Below are positions 10,330 through 22,099 of a stretch of 64,000 nt of DNA, piece after piece. The position numbers and the translations under genes were made by a program. Under the pieces are notes generated by a model. The model was given only the letters and a program-made list of their open reading frames with translations. It searched no databases and was not told the origin of the DNA. Positions within the stretch are counted from its first letter, which is position 1; each line of letters begins with the position of its first letter. The stretch covers positions 14,797,292 to 14,861,291 of the forward strand of contig NC_088312.1 in the NCBI RefSeq assembly GCF_910592395.1. The letters run 5' to 3'. The stretch comes from Lineus longissimus (taxonomy: Eukaryota > Nemertea > Pilidiophora > Heteronemertea > Lineidae).

Positions 10330-12340
10330 GAAAACAGTTTCTCTCGGCACATGTTTCATGTTCCAAAACCAAAGAAATGCACCGGGACATCATTTACACA
10401 AAGTTTGCTCATAGGGTTCTGTGTTAAGTCTTGAAGATCAGACACAGGGTTGGTAAAATTCTGAGAAAGAGGGCAACATATTCTGTTGTTCTGGTGAGAA
10501 TGAGCTCATTACCAGCCCAAATGACAGTTTGGTAAAAGGTAAATCTAATCCAAAAATCGAAAGACATGTGATGTATCCTTGCTAGGGGTCCCTGCCATAA
10601 AGATTTTATCGAAAACAAGTCTCTAATAAGTGAGATATTGCACTTATCATTTTTCAGTTTGGCGAAGTCAAGAATCCGATCGGGCAAAACTTCAGGATCA
10701 GAGGTTATCTGATGTAGGGGGTTATATATACCAAGGGGTAAATTCATAGCTTTAGCGGAAGAAATGTGCCATAATTACACTCGAACGGCCATTTTAATTA
10801 CGCCATTTGACCTCTGTGACCTTGAAAAGTAGATAATTATCATAATGACAAAAAAAATCATTTCCGGACAACTCCTCCGTAGCGGCTTGGCTGAGAACAC
10901 TGAACTTTCAGGGATGATAGGTGATTATGCTGTAGTTGTGCATGTGGGTTTGATTTTTTTCAGTTATGTAACTAATTTGCATAATAATGAGCTCCATTGT
11001 TTTTACCTTGTTATTGTAAAAAAAAGAATTGTTTCCGGACAAATCCTCCATAACCGCTTGGCAAAGAGAGCTGCCGCAGCAGCTTTCAGGGATAATAGAA
11101 AAATACTGTGGGGAAGCCTCCGAGTTTGCCCTGCGAACTCTGGACACCTCTAGTTGAAATTTATATTTTGTGCTTATTTAGAAATTTAGAAATTTAGAAA
11201 TTTAGAAATTTTCACATTCAGTTATAAATTTCAATCTTTGTTTGCTAATAGAGTAGTATAAACATTCTGACTGAGTGTTTTAATTCCTGCAATATATATT
11301 TCTAATTGTCAGCAGAATGTAGAGGGTGAACAGATTCTGGCCATAAATTTATTGCCTTATGCTGACACTATACCCAGTCATAACATATAATATGTCCGGC
11401 AGGCACCCACGATATCTCTGACCCCCTTGAGGTATGCAGTGGGGCATGTAGTCCCTGGTCCCAATGATAGCAACTGATCTATTGTTACTCACCACTAAGT
11501 AAGCTTATTTGAAAATTCATCTGAACCAGGACCAGCTCAAGTTGAGGTAGCCAGCCTGAGCTTGGTCATGAATAGGGTTGATTTTAAGGTATGATGAGAG
11601 GATTGTTTTCCCCGCCATTACTTTCTGAATGAGACTTCCCCAGGCAGTCCCATCTATAATGTCTGGACGCTTGCCCAACACTCGGCAGTACAAGGTACGT
11701 GGGTCCAGTCTCCAGAGAGGAGATTTTTGCAGTTTTCAGGTGTATGCATGAAGTTTTAATCAGGCGTGTTTCAATAAAGCTGACAATTGTATCCTTGGCT
11801 AAAGGCAGGTCTAAAGCAAGGTCGAGGAAATCAATTGTATTACATCAGAGCAATTTCTTTTACATGGTAGATCAGATATTACTCCATCTAATCTTGCTAA
11901 GATGCAGAAACCTTGGTAGTCAAGATGTTATGTCAGAGGAACATTTCAAACCACATCCTGAACCTCATGGCTTTATACTCCCTTTAAAGACCTTTAAACA
12001 TAGCCGGGCAGTGTAGTGTTGGTAAGATTCAAAAACCTTGGTGGTCAAGATGCTCAAACCACAGCCTGTCTTAAAAACTCCACTCAACCACGAGAAACCC
12101 AAAAATACCCTTATTACACTAAATGCTCCAGTCCCCCTGGACACCCTGAGAGGATTACTGGGTTATTTTTATCACACTCCACAAACTCATTGACCTGATC
12201 ATTGACCGCTTAGAAACGCTAATTGTGTACCTTGATTGTATACTGTAATCTAGGCTTTATCATTTTGACGTCATCAGATTTCCTCACCTGGAAAAAACTG
12301 GTAGGTAAGTGAGTGGGTAGGTGATTTTAGTCACTGCCGA
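10330..12340. other. Non-coding, no gene recognised
   Basis: Apart from the repeat fragments listed, the stretch holds short low-complexity runs (GAAATTTA repeats near 11180-11210). A minus-strand 28-nt open segment with splice-like borders near 11498-11525 could not be connected to anything. Confidence 0.4.
10530..10860 (+). repeat. Fragment of the GACCTTGAAAAG tandem family
   Basis: It contains GATGTATCCTTGCTAGG, GCAAAACTTCAGGATCAGAG and CATTTGACCTCTGTGACCTTGAAAAG in the same order as the units at 20.5-21.4 kb. A second short fragment (TCAAATCAAAAACCTGTATG onwards) lies at 12345-12420. Confidence 0.75.
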
Positions 12341-12429
12341 AAAAAGTGGTCAAATCAAAAACCTGTATGATATGTGATGTATCCTTGCTAGGAGTACCTA
12401 CATAAAAGTTTCATCTAAACTCGTTACTT

Positions 12430-12590
12430 ACCGATCCTGATGGCCTTGTGGTTAAGGCGTCCGCCTCGTAAATGGAAGGTCGAAGGTTCGAGGCCCGCTG
12501 GTAACCTCTTTCCGATGCGGCCGGTTGGTTAGCCGCGAGCTAGCTATAAAGGGTACAAACTACCTTCTCGCCAGAGAAAATTGTACCTTT
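12430..12590 (+). mobile_element. tRNA-derived SINE
   Basis: The head resembles a tRNA: GATGGCCTTGTGGTTAAGG (A-box-like), then CTCGTAA in the anticodon position, then GGTTCGAGGCC (good B box). An unrelated tail with an internal inverted repeat (AAAGGGTACAA with TTGTACCTTT) follows, and then a C tract. The missing 3' acceptor-stem pairing and the attached tail argue for a SINE and not a tRNA gene. Confidence 0.7.
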
Positions 12591-12853
12591 AACCCCCCCC
12601 CCCCCGCACGCTTCATGGGTAGTGCGGCACTGGATGATTGGTATCAAAATTAAGGTCTACATGTCTATGTGAGTTCTTTGCGGAGGTGGTTTTGACCTTA
12701 ACCTGCCCGTGAAGTAACGCGGGGGGGAGGGAGGGTTAAAGGTCACTTTTTGACCCTACGTAAAGGTTCCCAGCCTCAAAAACTATGCTTTCCCTCAAAT
12801 ACCCATGATACCCATGTTGACAGGATTCAACGGGCCGAATATCGACTTTTTAA

Positions 12854-13059
12854 AGGGACAACATAGGCAGCAACTAGGAGGTAAGATAAAGTTACACAAA
12901 GTCGCCAATAGGGATGATTGACGCTTGTACGAAGAATATATTTAGTGCTGAATCTGACATGACCCAGGGCCCTCACTGGGTATATTTATTAGTCACCAGT
13001 CCTGAAGATGGCCAAATCATCATGAAATGAGCACCTCTGCTGCTGCCTATAGTCACCCT
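12854..13059. mobile_element. TTAA-flanked MITE, family A copy 1
   Basis: A 206-bp element bounded on both sides by TTAA (12850-12853 and 13060-13063). Its termini are inverted: left AGGGACAACATAGGCAGCA, right the complement of AGGGTGACTATAGGCAGCA. It has no ORF. It shares internal sequence (AGTGCTGAATCTGACATGAC) with the copy at 21888-22084. TTAA duplication is the signature of piggyBac-type transposition. Confidence 0.9.
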
Positions 13060-13453
13060 TTAAAACCCAATTGGGCCTCTTTCCTACATGAATGCCAGTA
13101 ACATTTTGAGTGTTTTCATTCACCATCCAAGATTATTGTATACCATACTCAGTAAGGCCTATGTCTTGCAAAGATATAGCATTGTGTATACATGCAGTAA
13201 GTTGGCCATCATTTTATTTAGGCAACTTGTCTCTGGTATCAGTCATAAAAGGTAATCAAAGGCACTTTTTTCACATTCCTGAGAGTAAAGTGGTATCTTT
13301 AAAAAAAAGATAGGTGCCGTGGGCTGGCTGGAGAAATTGTATTTGTGGATAAAATGCCCGAGGATAAAAGGCTTAAAGCAGAGTCTTTCTGTACAAAGAA
13401 AGACTACATAGAAAGACTCTGCTTGAGAAAGAATTTTTAAAAATGGGTATCCA

Positions 13454-14481
13454 GTAAAATAGGTACAGGTAAAATAGGTACGGGTAAAATAGGTACAGTA
13501 AAATAGGTACAGGTAAAATAGGTACAAGTAAATTAGGTACGGGTAAAATAGGTACTAGGTAAAATAGGTATGGGTAAAATAGGTACACAAAGAAGAGAAA
13601 CTAGGTAAAATAGGTACAATCACAAAATTTTATCTGAGTTTCCTGATTTTAAAATTTTTTCACTTCTTCAATGCTAATTGAGCTTATTGAAAGGGTTCAC
13701 TTTATGATAATTTTGTTTTAATCAATTACTTGGAGTGCTAATTAATGCTTGTTATTGAAATAATTCTCTAGTGATTGTTGTTTTTTTCTGGTGGTGATAT
13801 CACTACCAACTAATACTAATTATGATTAACTGTTGCTAAGTAACTATGATTGATTGTTGTTAGAAAAATAGATTTGCCTGGTAGAACAGCAAGAGTGCAC
13901 CTGCTTTTTCTGCTTTTGTATGGTTTCCAACAGCTTGGTATGGCCTCAATATTTTTCCTATGTCTCATCAAAAATAACAGAGGGGAAAAGTTCTTCTTTA
14001 ATGATCGTATGGCTTCTTAGGTTTCAAGTCTGGGGTTGGGTTCCTGGGTTTTTTTATATGTTGAATTGAGAGTTTTTTTGGTCACAACGACAAGTGGTAA
14101 CAACGAAGGTAAAATATAGTTTAATGAAACTGCATGTATTTATTTTTACACAAATGACGACCTCTGAGTTACAGCACAAACTTGGCACAGTTAAATGAAA
14201 ATGCATCAATCTATTGAACTTACTTAAACTTATCTAAAGTGCATGATTTTTTTCCCATAAAAAGTAAAAAGTAATCATTAAGAGAACTCTTTCAATAAGC
14301 ATTGATAAAATCAGAAATATTTTACCCAGTACCTATTTTACCTAGTACCTATTTTACCCATACCTAATTTACCCATACCTAATTTACCTGTACCTACTTT
14401 ACCCGTACCTATTTTACCTCGTACCTATATAACCATACCTGTTTTACCCGTACCTAATTAACCTGTACCTATTTTACCTAC
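13454..14481. repeat. Inverted pair of GGTAAAATAGGTAC minisatellites
   Basis: A minisatellite of about ten 14-17 bp units, consensus GGTAAAATAGGTACRG, occupies 13454-13618. Its reverse complement (GTACCTATTTTACC units) occupies 14320-14481. About 700 bp of unrelated AT-rich sequence lies between. The two arrays could fold on each other. I found no terminal motif or target duplication that names a transposon class. Confidence 0.9.
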
Positions 14482-14499
14482 ATTCGTAAAAATGTACAA

Positions 14500-15550
14500 G
14501 GGAATTTTAATACGACTGAATAGGAATTTGAGGTTTTATGCGCACGTTCGATTTCCTTGCATTATATACATGTATGACAGTGATTCAAGAGTGGCTCGCG
14601 TCCATCAACTAATTTAAATCAGAAGTATCCCTAGGTGGATACTATTCACTCTCGGAGTTTCAGTCAGATAGTGGGAGTCAGATCGAATTGTGCGCATCCT
14701 GTCAAATGACGGATAGGCGGACGGCAATATCATCATGAATGTGCCAAGCCTGCACACTCACCATCTCTAGGGTCGAGGAAGTGGCTCACTGCGGTGACCG
14801 TAAAAACCTTGAAAATAAATATAATATAAACTCAAGTGGCATGTGTCACTTGTTATTCTCCAGGCCTGCCAAATGTCATGGACATCTTTGTGATGGTGGA
14901 TATTGTTTCGTTCCCATGACGAAAAAAAACGGAAGTCTTGGGTCGACAGGCCATTAGCATGATTGATGAAATTTATAGATCACGTTGACGTTTTACTACT
15001 GTATGATGGAAGTTTACACTGTAGGCCAAAAGGTTATCTTCAATACAATTCGAGACAGGCCAAAGGACGTGGTAAAACTTTCTGTATTGTCATAACCTGT
15101 CACAACGCCAACGGTATCATGTGGTGATAATTATACTATACGTTTACCTTATTTTGAGTTGTTGAGAATTACCTGGGCCAGTGATCTTGGTGTGATTTGG
15201 GATTGTCTGCTACACAGTCCATTATGTGCAAGGAATCTTTTGGAAAACCAAAAGGGGCCTGAAAAACTGCTTGTCATGTGAGTATTCGGTTTATGCGAAG
15301 CCAATAAATGTAAGGTTTACTGTATTTTCTTATTTGGTTGCAGTATTTATGATTGAGGGCTTCAAACTTGAGCATACATTTTGATAGCAGTTGGCAATAA
15401 CCATTATTTTAAACTGGCTATTCAAAGTTGTTGGTATTTGGGACTTTGTCAAACTACATTTCAGAAACTCTAACTCAGCGTATTGGTATAATGGTTATTT
15501 TCGGGCAATTGTGTATACCGCAGTGTCAACATCCTAAATCATATTTTGTT
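14500..15550. other. Non-coding, nothing recognised
   Basis: No repeat with a partner in the window and no coding segment that I can support. Confidence 0.4.
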
Positions 15551-15553
15551 CTA

Positions 15554-16672
15554 CAGTAGAACCTCTCTATTAAGGACACCCTTGAGACTGACAAGTGCCC
15601 ACACAGCCAAAGTAACCTGGCCCAGACAAGGCCCAGATCTGGCAACCTTTGGCAAAAGGTTTGGGCCGAATGTGGCAAACTCAACTGGGCCAGATGTGGC
15701 AGATCTGGGCTAGATGTTGCCAGATGTGGCCCATATCCGGTGAAAATCTGGCAAGCTCTGGCAAACATATGGCCTACCACATGCGGGCCATGCATGGTAT
15801 GACTGGCAACCATCTGGGCCACATGCTTGCCAAGTGCGGGCCATGGGTAGCATTACTGGCAAAAATATGTGGGTACCATGCACTTGTTGCTACATACTGG
15901 CCACCATCTGGGCCATATGTATGTACTTGCCAAGTATGGACAATCGGTAGCCAAGGTGGAGAAAACTGAAGAATATAAACAACATATGTATCTTCCAATA
16001 GGGTTTATTAAAGTGAATCTTTTGAATACCGTACTATTCGAACTGCATTTTAAACTAAATTCAGGACACGTGATAAAAATATAGCCAATCTAAGGTCACT
16101 TCTAGTATATGAGAAACAGAGTAATGTCCAGCAATTTTGCGCCACCCTGAGCTCAGTCACTGACACTGTCCTCCACTGTTTCCTCGTCACTGTTATTGAC
16201 CACTCCTTCGCCTTCAGCACCTCTCCCTTGTTCAACTTGACGTCTCTTCTCCTCCTGTCGTTTTTTCCTCCCCCCTTGTCTGTCTCCAACACCATTGAAC
16301 CACTTTTTTACACCGTCTCGGTACGCATCCTCCTTTGCATCATTATGGTCGATGCGGATAACCTCTGCAATAGTATAGATGACCATTGTGATGGGGACTG
16401 TAAGTGCTACTGTACGTGACCAAATCTGTCCCTTTTTTGCCTGCTGAGGTATTCTGATGAATGAATATTCAAAATTGAATATTCAGTCAAGGTGCAGCTG
16501 TCATTGTCGTAGAATCCGTTCAGTATGTCTTTAATAAATGTTTGACACCATACATGTATAAAACAAAAAGTATCTTTCCAGTTCTCAATTTGACCTCTGT
16601 AATCAGGACACCTCTCTAATAAGGACAGCATATGTCAGTCCCAAGGGTGTCCGTAATAGAGAGGTTCTACTG
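15554..16672. mobile_element. pogo/Tigger-like non-autonomous element, 1.1 kb
   Basis: The termini are inverted repeats starting CAGTAGAACCTCTCTATTA. They match over roughly 40 bp with few mismatches and are flanked by TA on both sides (15552-15553 and 16673-16674). TA duplication and a CAGT start fit the Tc1/mariner superfamily (pogo/Tigger branch). No transposase is visible. The left interior is a GGCCAGATSTGGCAA-type minisatellite (about 15600-15950). Small copies of the same termini lie at 23892-24049 and 35803-35978. Confidence 0.8.
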
Positions 16673-17639
16673 TAGTTGTGAAAGCATGTGTGGATATGGG
16701 TTGTGCTCTGAATGTTCTGCCGGAATAAGAATGAGAAAAATATTATTTAGCACCGATGTATACTTTTCTAATAAACGATTGAACCTAACTTTGTTTTAGT
16801 TGGTTATTTTCACACAAAATAATGCCTCGACACATACAGTGAAAAGGCTTGTATAGACTGTACGATTTGGCTACAAATGTAGTTGAACCTGTGTGTGGTG
16901 TTAAGACACAGATGAATCTTTGGAGACTGGGATGTCTAAATACAAATACAAAAAGACTGCCTGAATATCTTGTCTGAGTCACCAGATTGCACAAATTGAT
17001 TCATTCCGGCCACAGAAAGCTGGAGACTGCAGGTGAGGGCTTTCAGGCCAGACTACAACGTGCCTGTTCCAGATGGCAGGGATTGGACACTAGGCCAGTT
17101 TTCTGTTTCCCGCATACCATCATCTCTGAAAAGAACAAAAACAACGATTAAAAGGGATTTTTGGACCCCAATCTTTTGATCATAAATGAACTATTGGATG
17201 ACTTGAGTGATGGAGCAACCTGTGGGGGACACTCTTGTCACAACCTAAAAACCCACGAATATAGCAACCATGTCGGGACATAGTGAACCTGGGTAGTGGG
17301 TTGTTTCTTCCTTGCAAATTGGCATTTTGTTCTTTAATGAACTTCATTGCCACAGAAGGTGCCATGCACGGGGGTTGAATGGGATGCAGATGACGTCAAC
17401 GACGCATGTGATGCTCTTCATCATGAAAACAATAATGAGAGTAGTGAAATGTGGCGATGACAAACATGACATTAGCCACACGTGGCAAACTTGTTGACAT
17501 CAGTAGGCTCAAGGACACAGATTGACGTCCAAAATGCTTGACCTAATGACCTCACTGTACGTCCTCGATATGATTATTGGGATGTCAGCCGCAGATAAAA
17601 CATCATTTTTGTCCGATTTAAAACCAATGACCAATGGCA

Positions 17640-18260
17640 ACATCCTGACGTGGGTAAGTATCTGTGATGGTCCGATTGTGAGACCCATACCAGTCGGTCT
17701 CCACAATCTACAGTTTTGTCTTGTTATGGTTGTGACCAATAACCAGTCTCTCCCTGGAAACATTGTAACCCATTGGTCTTCATTCAGGGCAGATTGTGAT
17801 CCACAGCAGGACTCTTCAGTTAGTTTAAAAATTTAAAATTACCTCGTAAGGCAAAGACAGTTGAAACAGTCATCTAAACATCGGTCTTCATAATGGTGGA
17901 TTCATATCCTCAATGGCGTGGTTGTGACAGCCAGTCCACATCGGTCTTCATAATGGCATGATTGTGACCACAAGCCAGTCGATTTCTCAAGAATGGTTTC
18001 TTTTGGCCTGATTGTGACTAAGAGCCCGATCATACAAAAATGTACCTCTAAAGTCTTTGAAGACCAATGTGGCTATGGATAACAATCTGCCCATTTCATA
18101 GTGGCCTGTTTATGTATCACAGCCGGTCTGAACATGAACACATTGGCATATGTATTACCATTATTGCAACAGCCAGTCTCTCATCCAAACAACTTTTGTT
18201 AACTTTGAACAATACAAAGTATATCTATGATTTGGTCTTCATCACGGCCGGATTGTTAAA
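17640..18260. repeat. Degenerate tandem repeat (GTCTTCATAATGGC units)
   Basis: Imperfect units of roughly 60 bp. They share CATCGGTCTTCATAATGG and GATTGTGACCA-like segments followed by AGCCAGTC. The clearest pair is at 17880-17995. Units further out are strongly diverged. No gene was recognised between 16.7 and 18.3 kb. Confidence 0.6.
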
Positions 18261-18309
18261 GTTTTGCATTTAAAACCTCAACTATTTCAAAGGTCATCAT
18301 CCATCCAAC

Positions 18310-18487
18310 TTTACGCTTTAACCCTGGTCTGTCCTGGAGCTCAATTAGCCCTACCATACGAGCTGGTACCCATTTACACCTGGGTGGGTCAAGGCATGCC
18401 AGGAGTCTCACGCCAACAGTGGGGATTGAACCAGTGATCTCTTGGCTGCTAATCCAGAGTACGAGCCACTTGCCACGGTGGCTCCTT
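18310..18487 (-). mobile_element. tRNA-derived SINE fragment
   Basis: On the minus strand the head carries GGTTCAATCCC (B-box-like) after a GCAGCCAAGAGATCACT segment. It is followed by a body with the conserved ACCCAGGTGTAAATGGGTACC block. The same block is in the SINE at 27996-28330, so these are related or share a central domain. Confidence 0.65.
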
Positions 18488-19859
18488 GATTATGACATCT
18501 TGCCCGTGCTGCACCTGCAAATGGAATCTACACAATCCAAAATGTCTGATGGGAGACTTGGTTATTGAGAGGGAAAAGTAGAAACAAAACACTGTAAATC
18601 ATTTCCTCAGTATAAAATTTTATTTGATAAACACCCTTGTGAAAGGAAAACTTTTAACATACAAAATACTTCTGCGGGCATTAGATCATGACTAAATTAT
18701 CAGAGGTCTTCGTCACAAAACAACGACAATACACATAACCGTTAGAAATACCTTGCCACTTGCCCCTCCCTGCAACTTTTGTTTGCATTTCTGACAGGTT
18801 TTGACCATCCTTACAAACGGGGCCTACAACACGACTTTTCCTTACGCATGTATCGATTGAAATGGCCTGATATTATCTGGATTGGTTTTAACATAACCAC
18901 TGTACATAATCAATGGATAGATGCCAGGAGCAAGCTTCCAACAATTCCCGAATTTCCGTTCAGAGGATGATCAACAAGGAGATTTGAATCTATGTGGTGT
19001 GAACAGTCGTCCGCGTAGAATTGTCACTTTCTAACCGTGAATAACGGGACTAAGATTGAATTCTGTCCGGCAATTCAGTTTATAGTAAATATTTTCCAGT
19101 ACTACCTCCCAACTGTATGCATGAGTGGTCCAAGAGTACATGTACAGCTAATCCACCAACTTTATAAATAGGCATATTTGCAATCCCCCCCACACCTGTA
19201 AGCAAAATCGACCTAAAATTTCCAACTGCCCTCCTCCTCATTGGTAATGCACCAGAGGAACAGACACTTTCCAAAAAGAGGCTCTGGTTGACAAAATGCA
19301 AGATGGGCACAGATCATTGTACTATCTGATATTGTCTCCAACATCACACTGGCAAATCTTGCTTGGTCTGTTCTTGTAAATTTTCCTTGAAAAGTTCCCA
19401 TTACAATCCACGAAGCCCAATTTCAATGCTTATACTTTTATAGGAAACTAAGAGCACTTTGAAGTGATGACCTAACTTCCACACCCCTCACGCAGTGGCA
19501 CTTAAATAAGCTGACAATCCATTTTTTTATTCAAAGCACGGACTTGTGTGTTACTTTTTAAAGTTGTTAAAACAACTGGTTGGGGAGTGACTTGAAGTAA
19601 CCTTGCAGTAAACCACCTGACGAGACTTTTGAAGTAGACCCTAGCTGCAACACATGGTGATAGTAACAGTTTCGTTATCATTCAATTTTAGAAGTTCCCA
19701 TCAGAAGATTTTATATTTTACAGTGAGTTGTTGGTGATACTGGTTTTTTAGAGGAACATCATATCTCGACAGAAGTAAAGACTGGAATCAACCAACCTGA
19801 TCTTTGAATTCTGTATTTGCCTCCCTAACAGCAAAAATATAACAGACACAAAGATTTCC

Positions 19860-19976
19860 CAATCTACAGTAACTGTTCCTGAAGTTCAGCAACCCAGTCT
19901 ACAGTAACTGTTCCTGAAGTTGAGCAAACCAGTCTACAGTAACTGTTCCTGAAGTTCAGCAAACCAGTCTACAATA
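19860..19976. repeat. 35-bp tandem repeat, 3.3 copies
   Basis: The unit TCTACAGTAACTGTTCCTGA plus AGTTCAGCAAACCAG is repeated at 19863, 19898 and 19933, with a partial fourth copy at 19968. Copies differ by one or two bases. Confidence 0.9.
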
Positions 19977-20380
19977 TATCTGCACGGCAAAACATCAACT
20001 TGAACATTTTTCAGAATTTGTTTAATTCATTATGAGGTGGCGGTGTACAAATAATTTCATACCAAAAAGAAGCTGAGAACAGCACCTTGCTGCAAATCAA
20101 GAAAAAAATCTATAAAAAGCACCACATTTTTTGTTTCATTAAAGATGTATAATACATGTAGGATAGACAGTTGGTGGTCACCTAGCAATTGAAACCAAAG
20201 CTGTGAAAGCAATGCCAGACAGGAAGAAGATTTGTACAAGATGTTCCAAAAAAATGTAAACTACATGTAAACAAATTACACCATGCAGTCAAGAGATAAA
20301 GACACTGATTCGTGATATGCTTAATTTATGCAGGTGTTTTATTTCCTGGAATATAATCTTGGTTTGTGAAAATAATGAAA

Positions 20381-21508
20381 TGGCCAGGGCCATTGTGCTC
20401 ACCTCATGTGGAGGAAAGATGGATAAAGAGCATGGTATTGTGTCATGTAGTGTTAGGTTTGATGTAGGTCCAAGCAATTACAATTTCCCCCAAAATGGCC
20501 AATTTACAGTACATTCGACCTCTGTGACCTTGAAAAGTAGGTCAAATCAAAGAAGACCCGGGTGACACATTGAATGGTTGTTAGAATTAGATGTACCTAT
20601 GATATAAAATTGGTGCCAATCGGGCAAGTCATTACTAGGAATAATGGCATTTTGAAGAATTTAGGATTTGGCCCTCTCCCTGGAGGCCACACGGCAAATC
20701 AGATTGCACCAAACTTCGGTACCTGAGATCACCTGACCAAGGGGTACATGTGTACTTAATTTGTGATCAATAGTCATTGCAGTTAAGAAACGTGCCATAG
20801 TTACGGCCTGACGGCGAATTTACGCCATTTGACCTCTGTGACCTTGACAAGAAGGTCAAATTAAAAACCTGTGTGACATATACTGTATGGTGGTTAGATG
20901 TACCCATGATATCAAATTGGTGGCAATCGGGCAAGAAGTTAAGGAATAATCACATTTTTAAGGTTTTTGGATTTTGCCCCCTGGTGGTCAAGTGGTGAAT
21001 CATATTGGACCAAACTTCGGTCCCTGAGATCACCTGACTAAGGGGTAAATGTGTACCAAATTTGCTATCAATAGTCATTGCAGTTTAGAAACGTGCCATT
21101 GTTACATCCTAACAGCCAATTTACACCATTTGACCTCTGTGACCTTGAAAAGGAGGTCAAATCAAAAACCCGGAGGATATATGATGCACCTTTGCTAGAA
21201 GTACCTACCATATTTTTTTCAAAATTTCCCGACTACTATTAAGGGAGATATTGCATATTTTCACTTTTAACGTTTGGCCCCCTGGTGGCCAAACCATGAA
21301 ACGAATCGGACCGAAACTTGGTCTCAAAGGTGTCATTACATAAGGGTACATGTGTACCAAGTTTCAACTCAATAGCTCTAACAGTTACGAAACGTGCCCT
21401 GCTAACGGACGACGGACGACGACGGACGACGACGACGACGACGACGACGACGGACGACGGACGCCACGGTATGGGATAAGCTCACCTCTGCTAAGAGGTG
21501 AGCTAAAA
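20381..21508 (+). mobile_element. Composite element: ~300-bp tandem core, GAC-rich tail, terminal hairpin
   Basis: It starts with TGGCCAGGGCCATTGTGCTC. Three core units of about 300 bp follow, each holding CATTTGACCTCTGTGACCTTGAAAAG and a CCCTGGTGGCCAAA-like block. After these comes a (GAC)n/(ACGG)-like tract (21408-21465). It ends in a perfect hairpin, CTCACCTCT with AGAGGTGAG, then CTAAAA. The order of tandem core, microsatellite and conserved end recalls the Pearl elements reported from bivalves, but I cannot confirm membership. No ORF is present. Confidence 0.75.
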
Positions 21509-21887
21509 ACCACCAAAATATGTTTAATTATTCCAAACACAGAAAGAAGTTATGTAATCCACCAAAATAAAAACTGTGAGAATGTTGCTTTTTACAGAAA
21601 TTATCACGAATCTTAAAAATATCAAAGGTGTCAAAATTTTGCGATTCAAGGGTATCTCTGTTTATTTGAAGAAGTTGCCATTTAGAAATGCAAGTTGAAC
21701 TTGGCGTCTTATCTTCGAGGATAATAAGAATAATTTTGATAATAATATTTCTCACACTTACAGAGTGCATTTCCATGGTATCTGTAAACCTTACGCTTGT
21801 ACCATGTGTAACTGAGTTTACCTTATCGAGCTAGACACAAAATGGATAGATTGTCTTTTTCACACGATACGAAATTATATGAATTAA

Positions 21888-22084
21888 AGGGACAATATAG
21901 GCGGCAGCTAGGCAGGCAAGTTGCCAATAGGGGTCCCTCACATCTCACAGTACGTCGAAATGATTCATGCTTGTATGAGAAATATATTTAGTGCTGAATC
22001 TGACATGACCCAGGGCCCTTACTGTGTATATTTGTCACCTGAAGATGGCCAGATTAGCCCCTCTGCTCCTGCCTATAGTCCCCC
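21888..22084. mobile_element. TTAA-flanked MITE, family A copy 2
   Basis: A 197-bp relative of the element at 12854-13059, flanked by TTAA at 21884-21887 and 22085-22088. The left end is AGGGACAATATAGGCGGCA, and the right end is the complement of AGGGGGACTATAGGCAGGA. It shares AGTGCTGAATCTGACATGAC with the first copy. Confidence 0.9.
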
Positions 22085-22099
22085 TTAATAGGGATGATG

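Noticed and set aside
11498-11525. 28-nt minus-strand mini-exon starting ATG with AG and GTGAGT borders
   Set aside because: It cannot be joined in frame to the repeat protein, because the next acceptor leads to a stop. Probably chance.
12434-12503. tRNA gene (also 28260-28325 and 52010-52070 on the minus strand)
   Set aside because: Good B boxes, but the acceptor arms do not pair and non-tRNA tails follow. They are SINE heads.
13243-13588. Open frames rich in Tyr/Leu/Phe across the minisatellite
   Set aside because: They are translations of the GGTAAAATAGGTAC repeat and have no other coding evidence.
16153-16470. Minus-strand open segment with a hydrophobic stretch and a Lys/Arg/Glu-rich tail, as a gene
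   Set aside because: No recognisable family and no convincing acceptor; it lies inside a MITE-like element. Kept only as a note in a finding.
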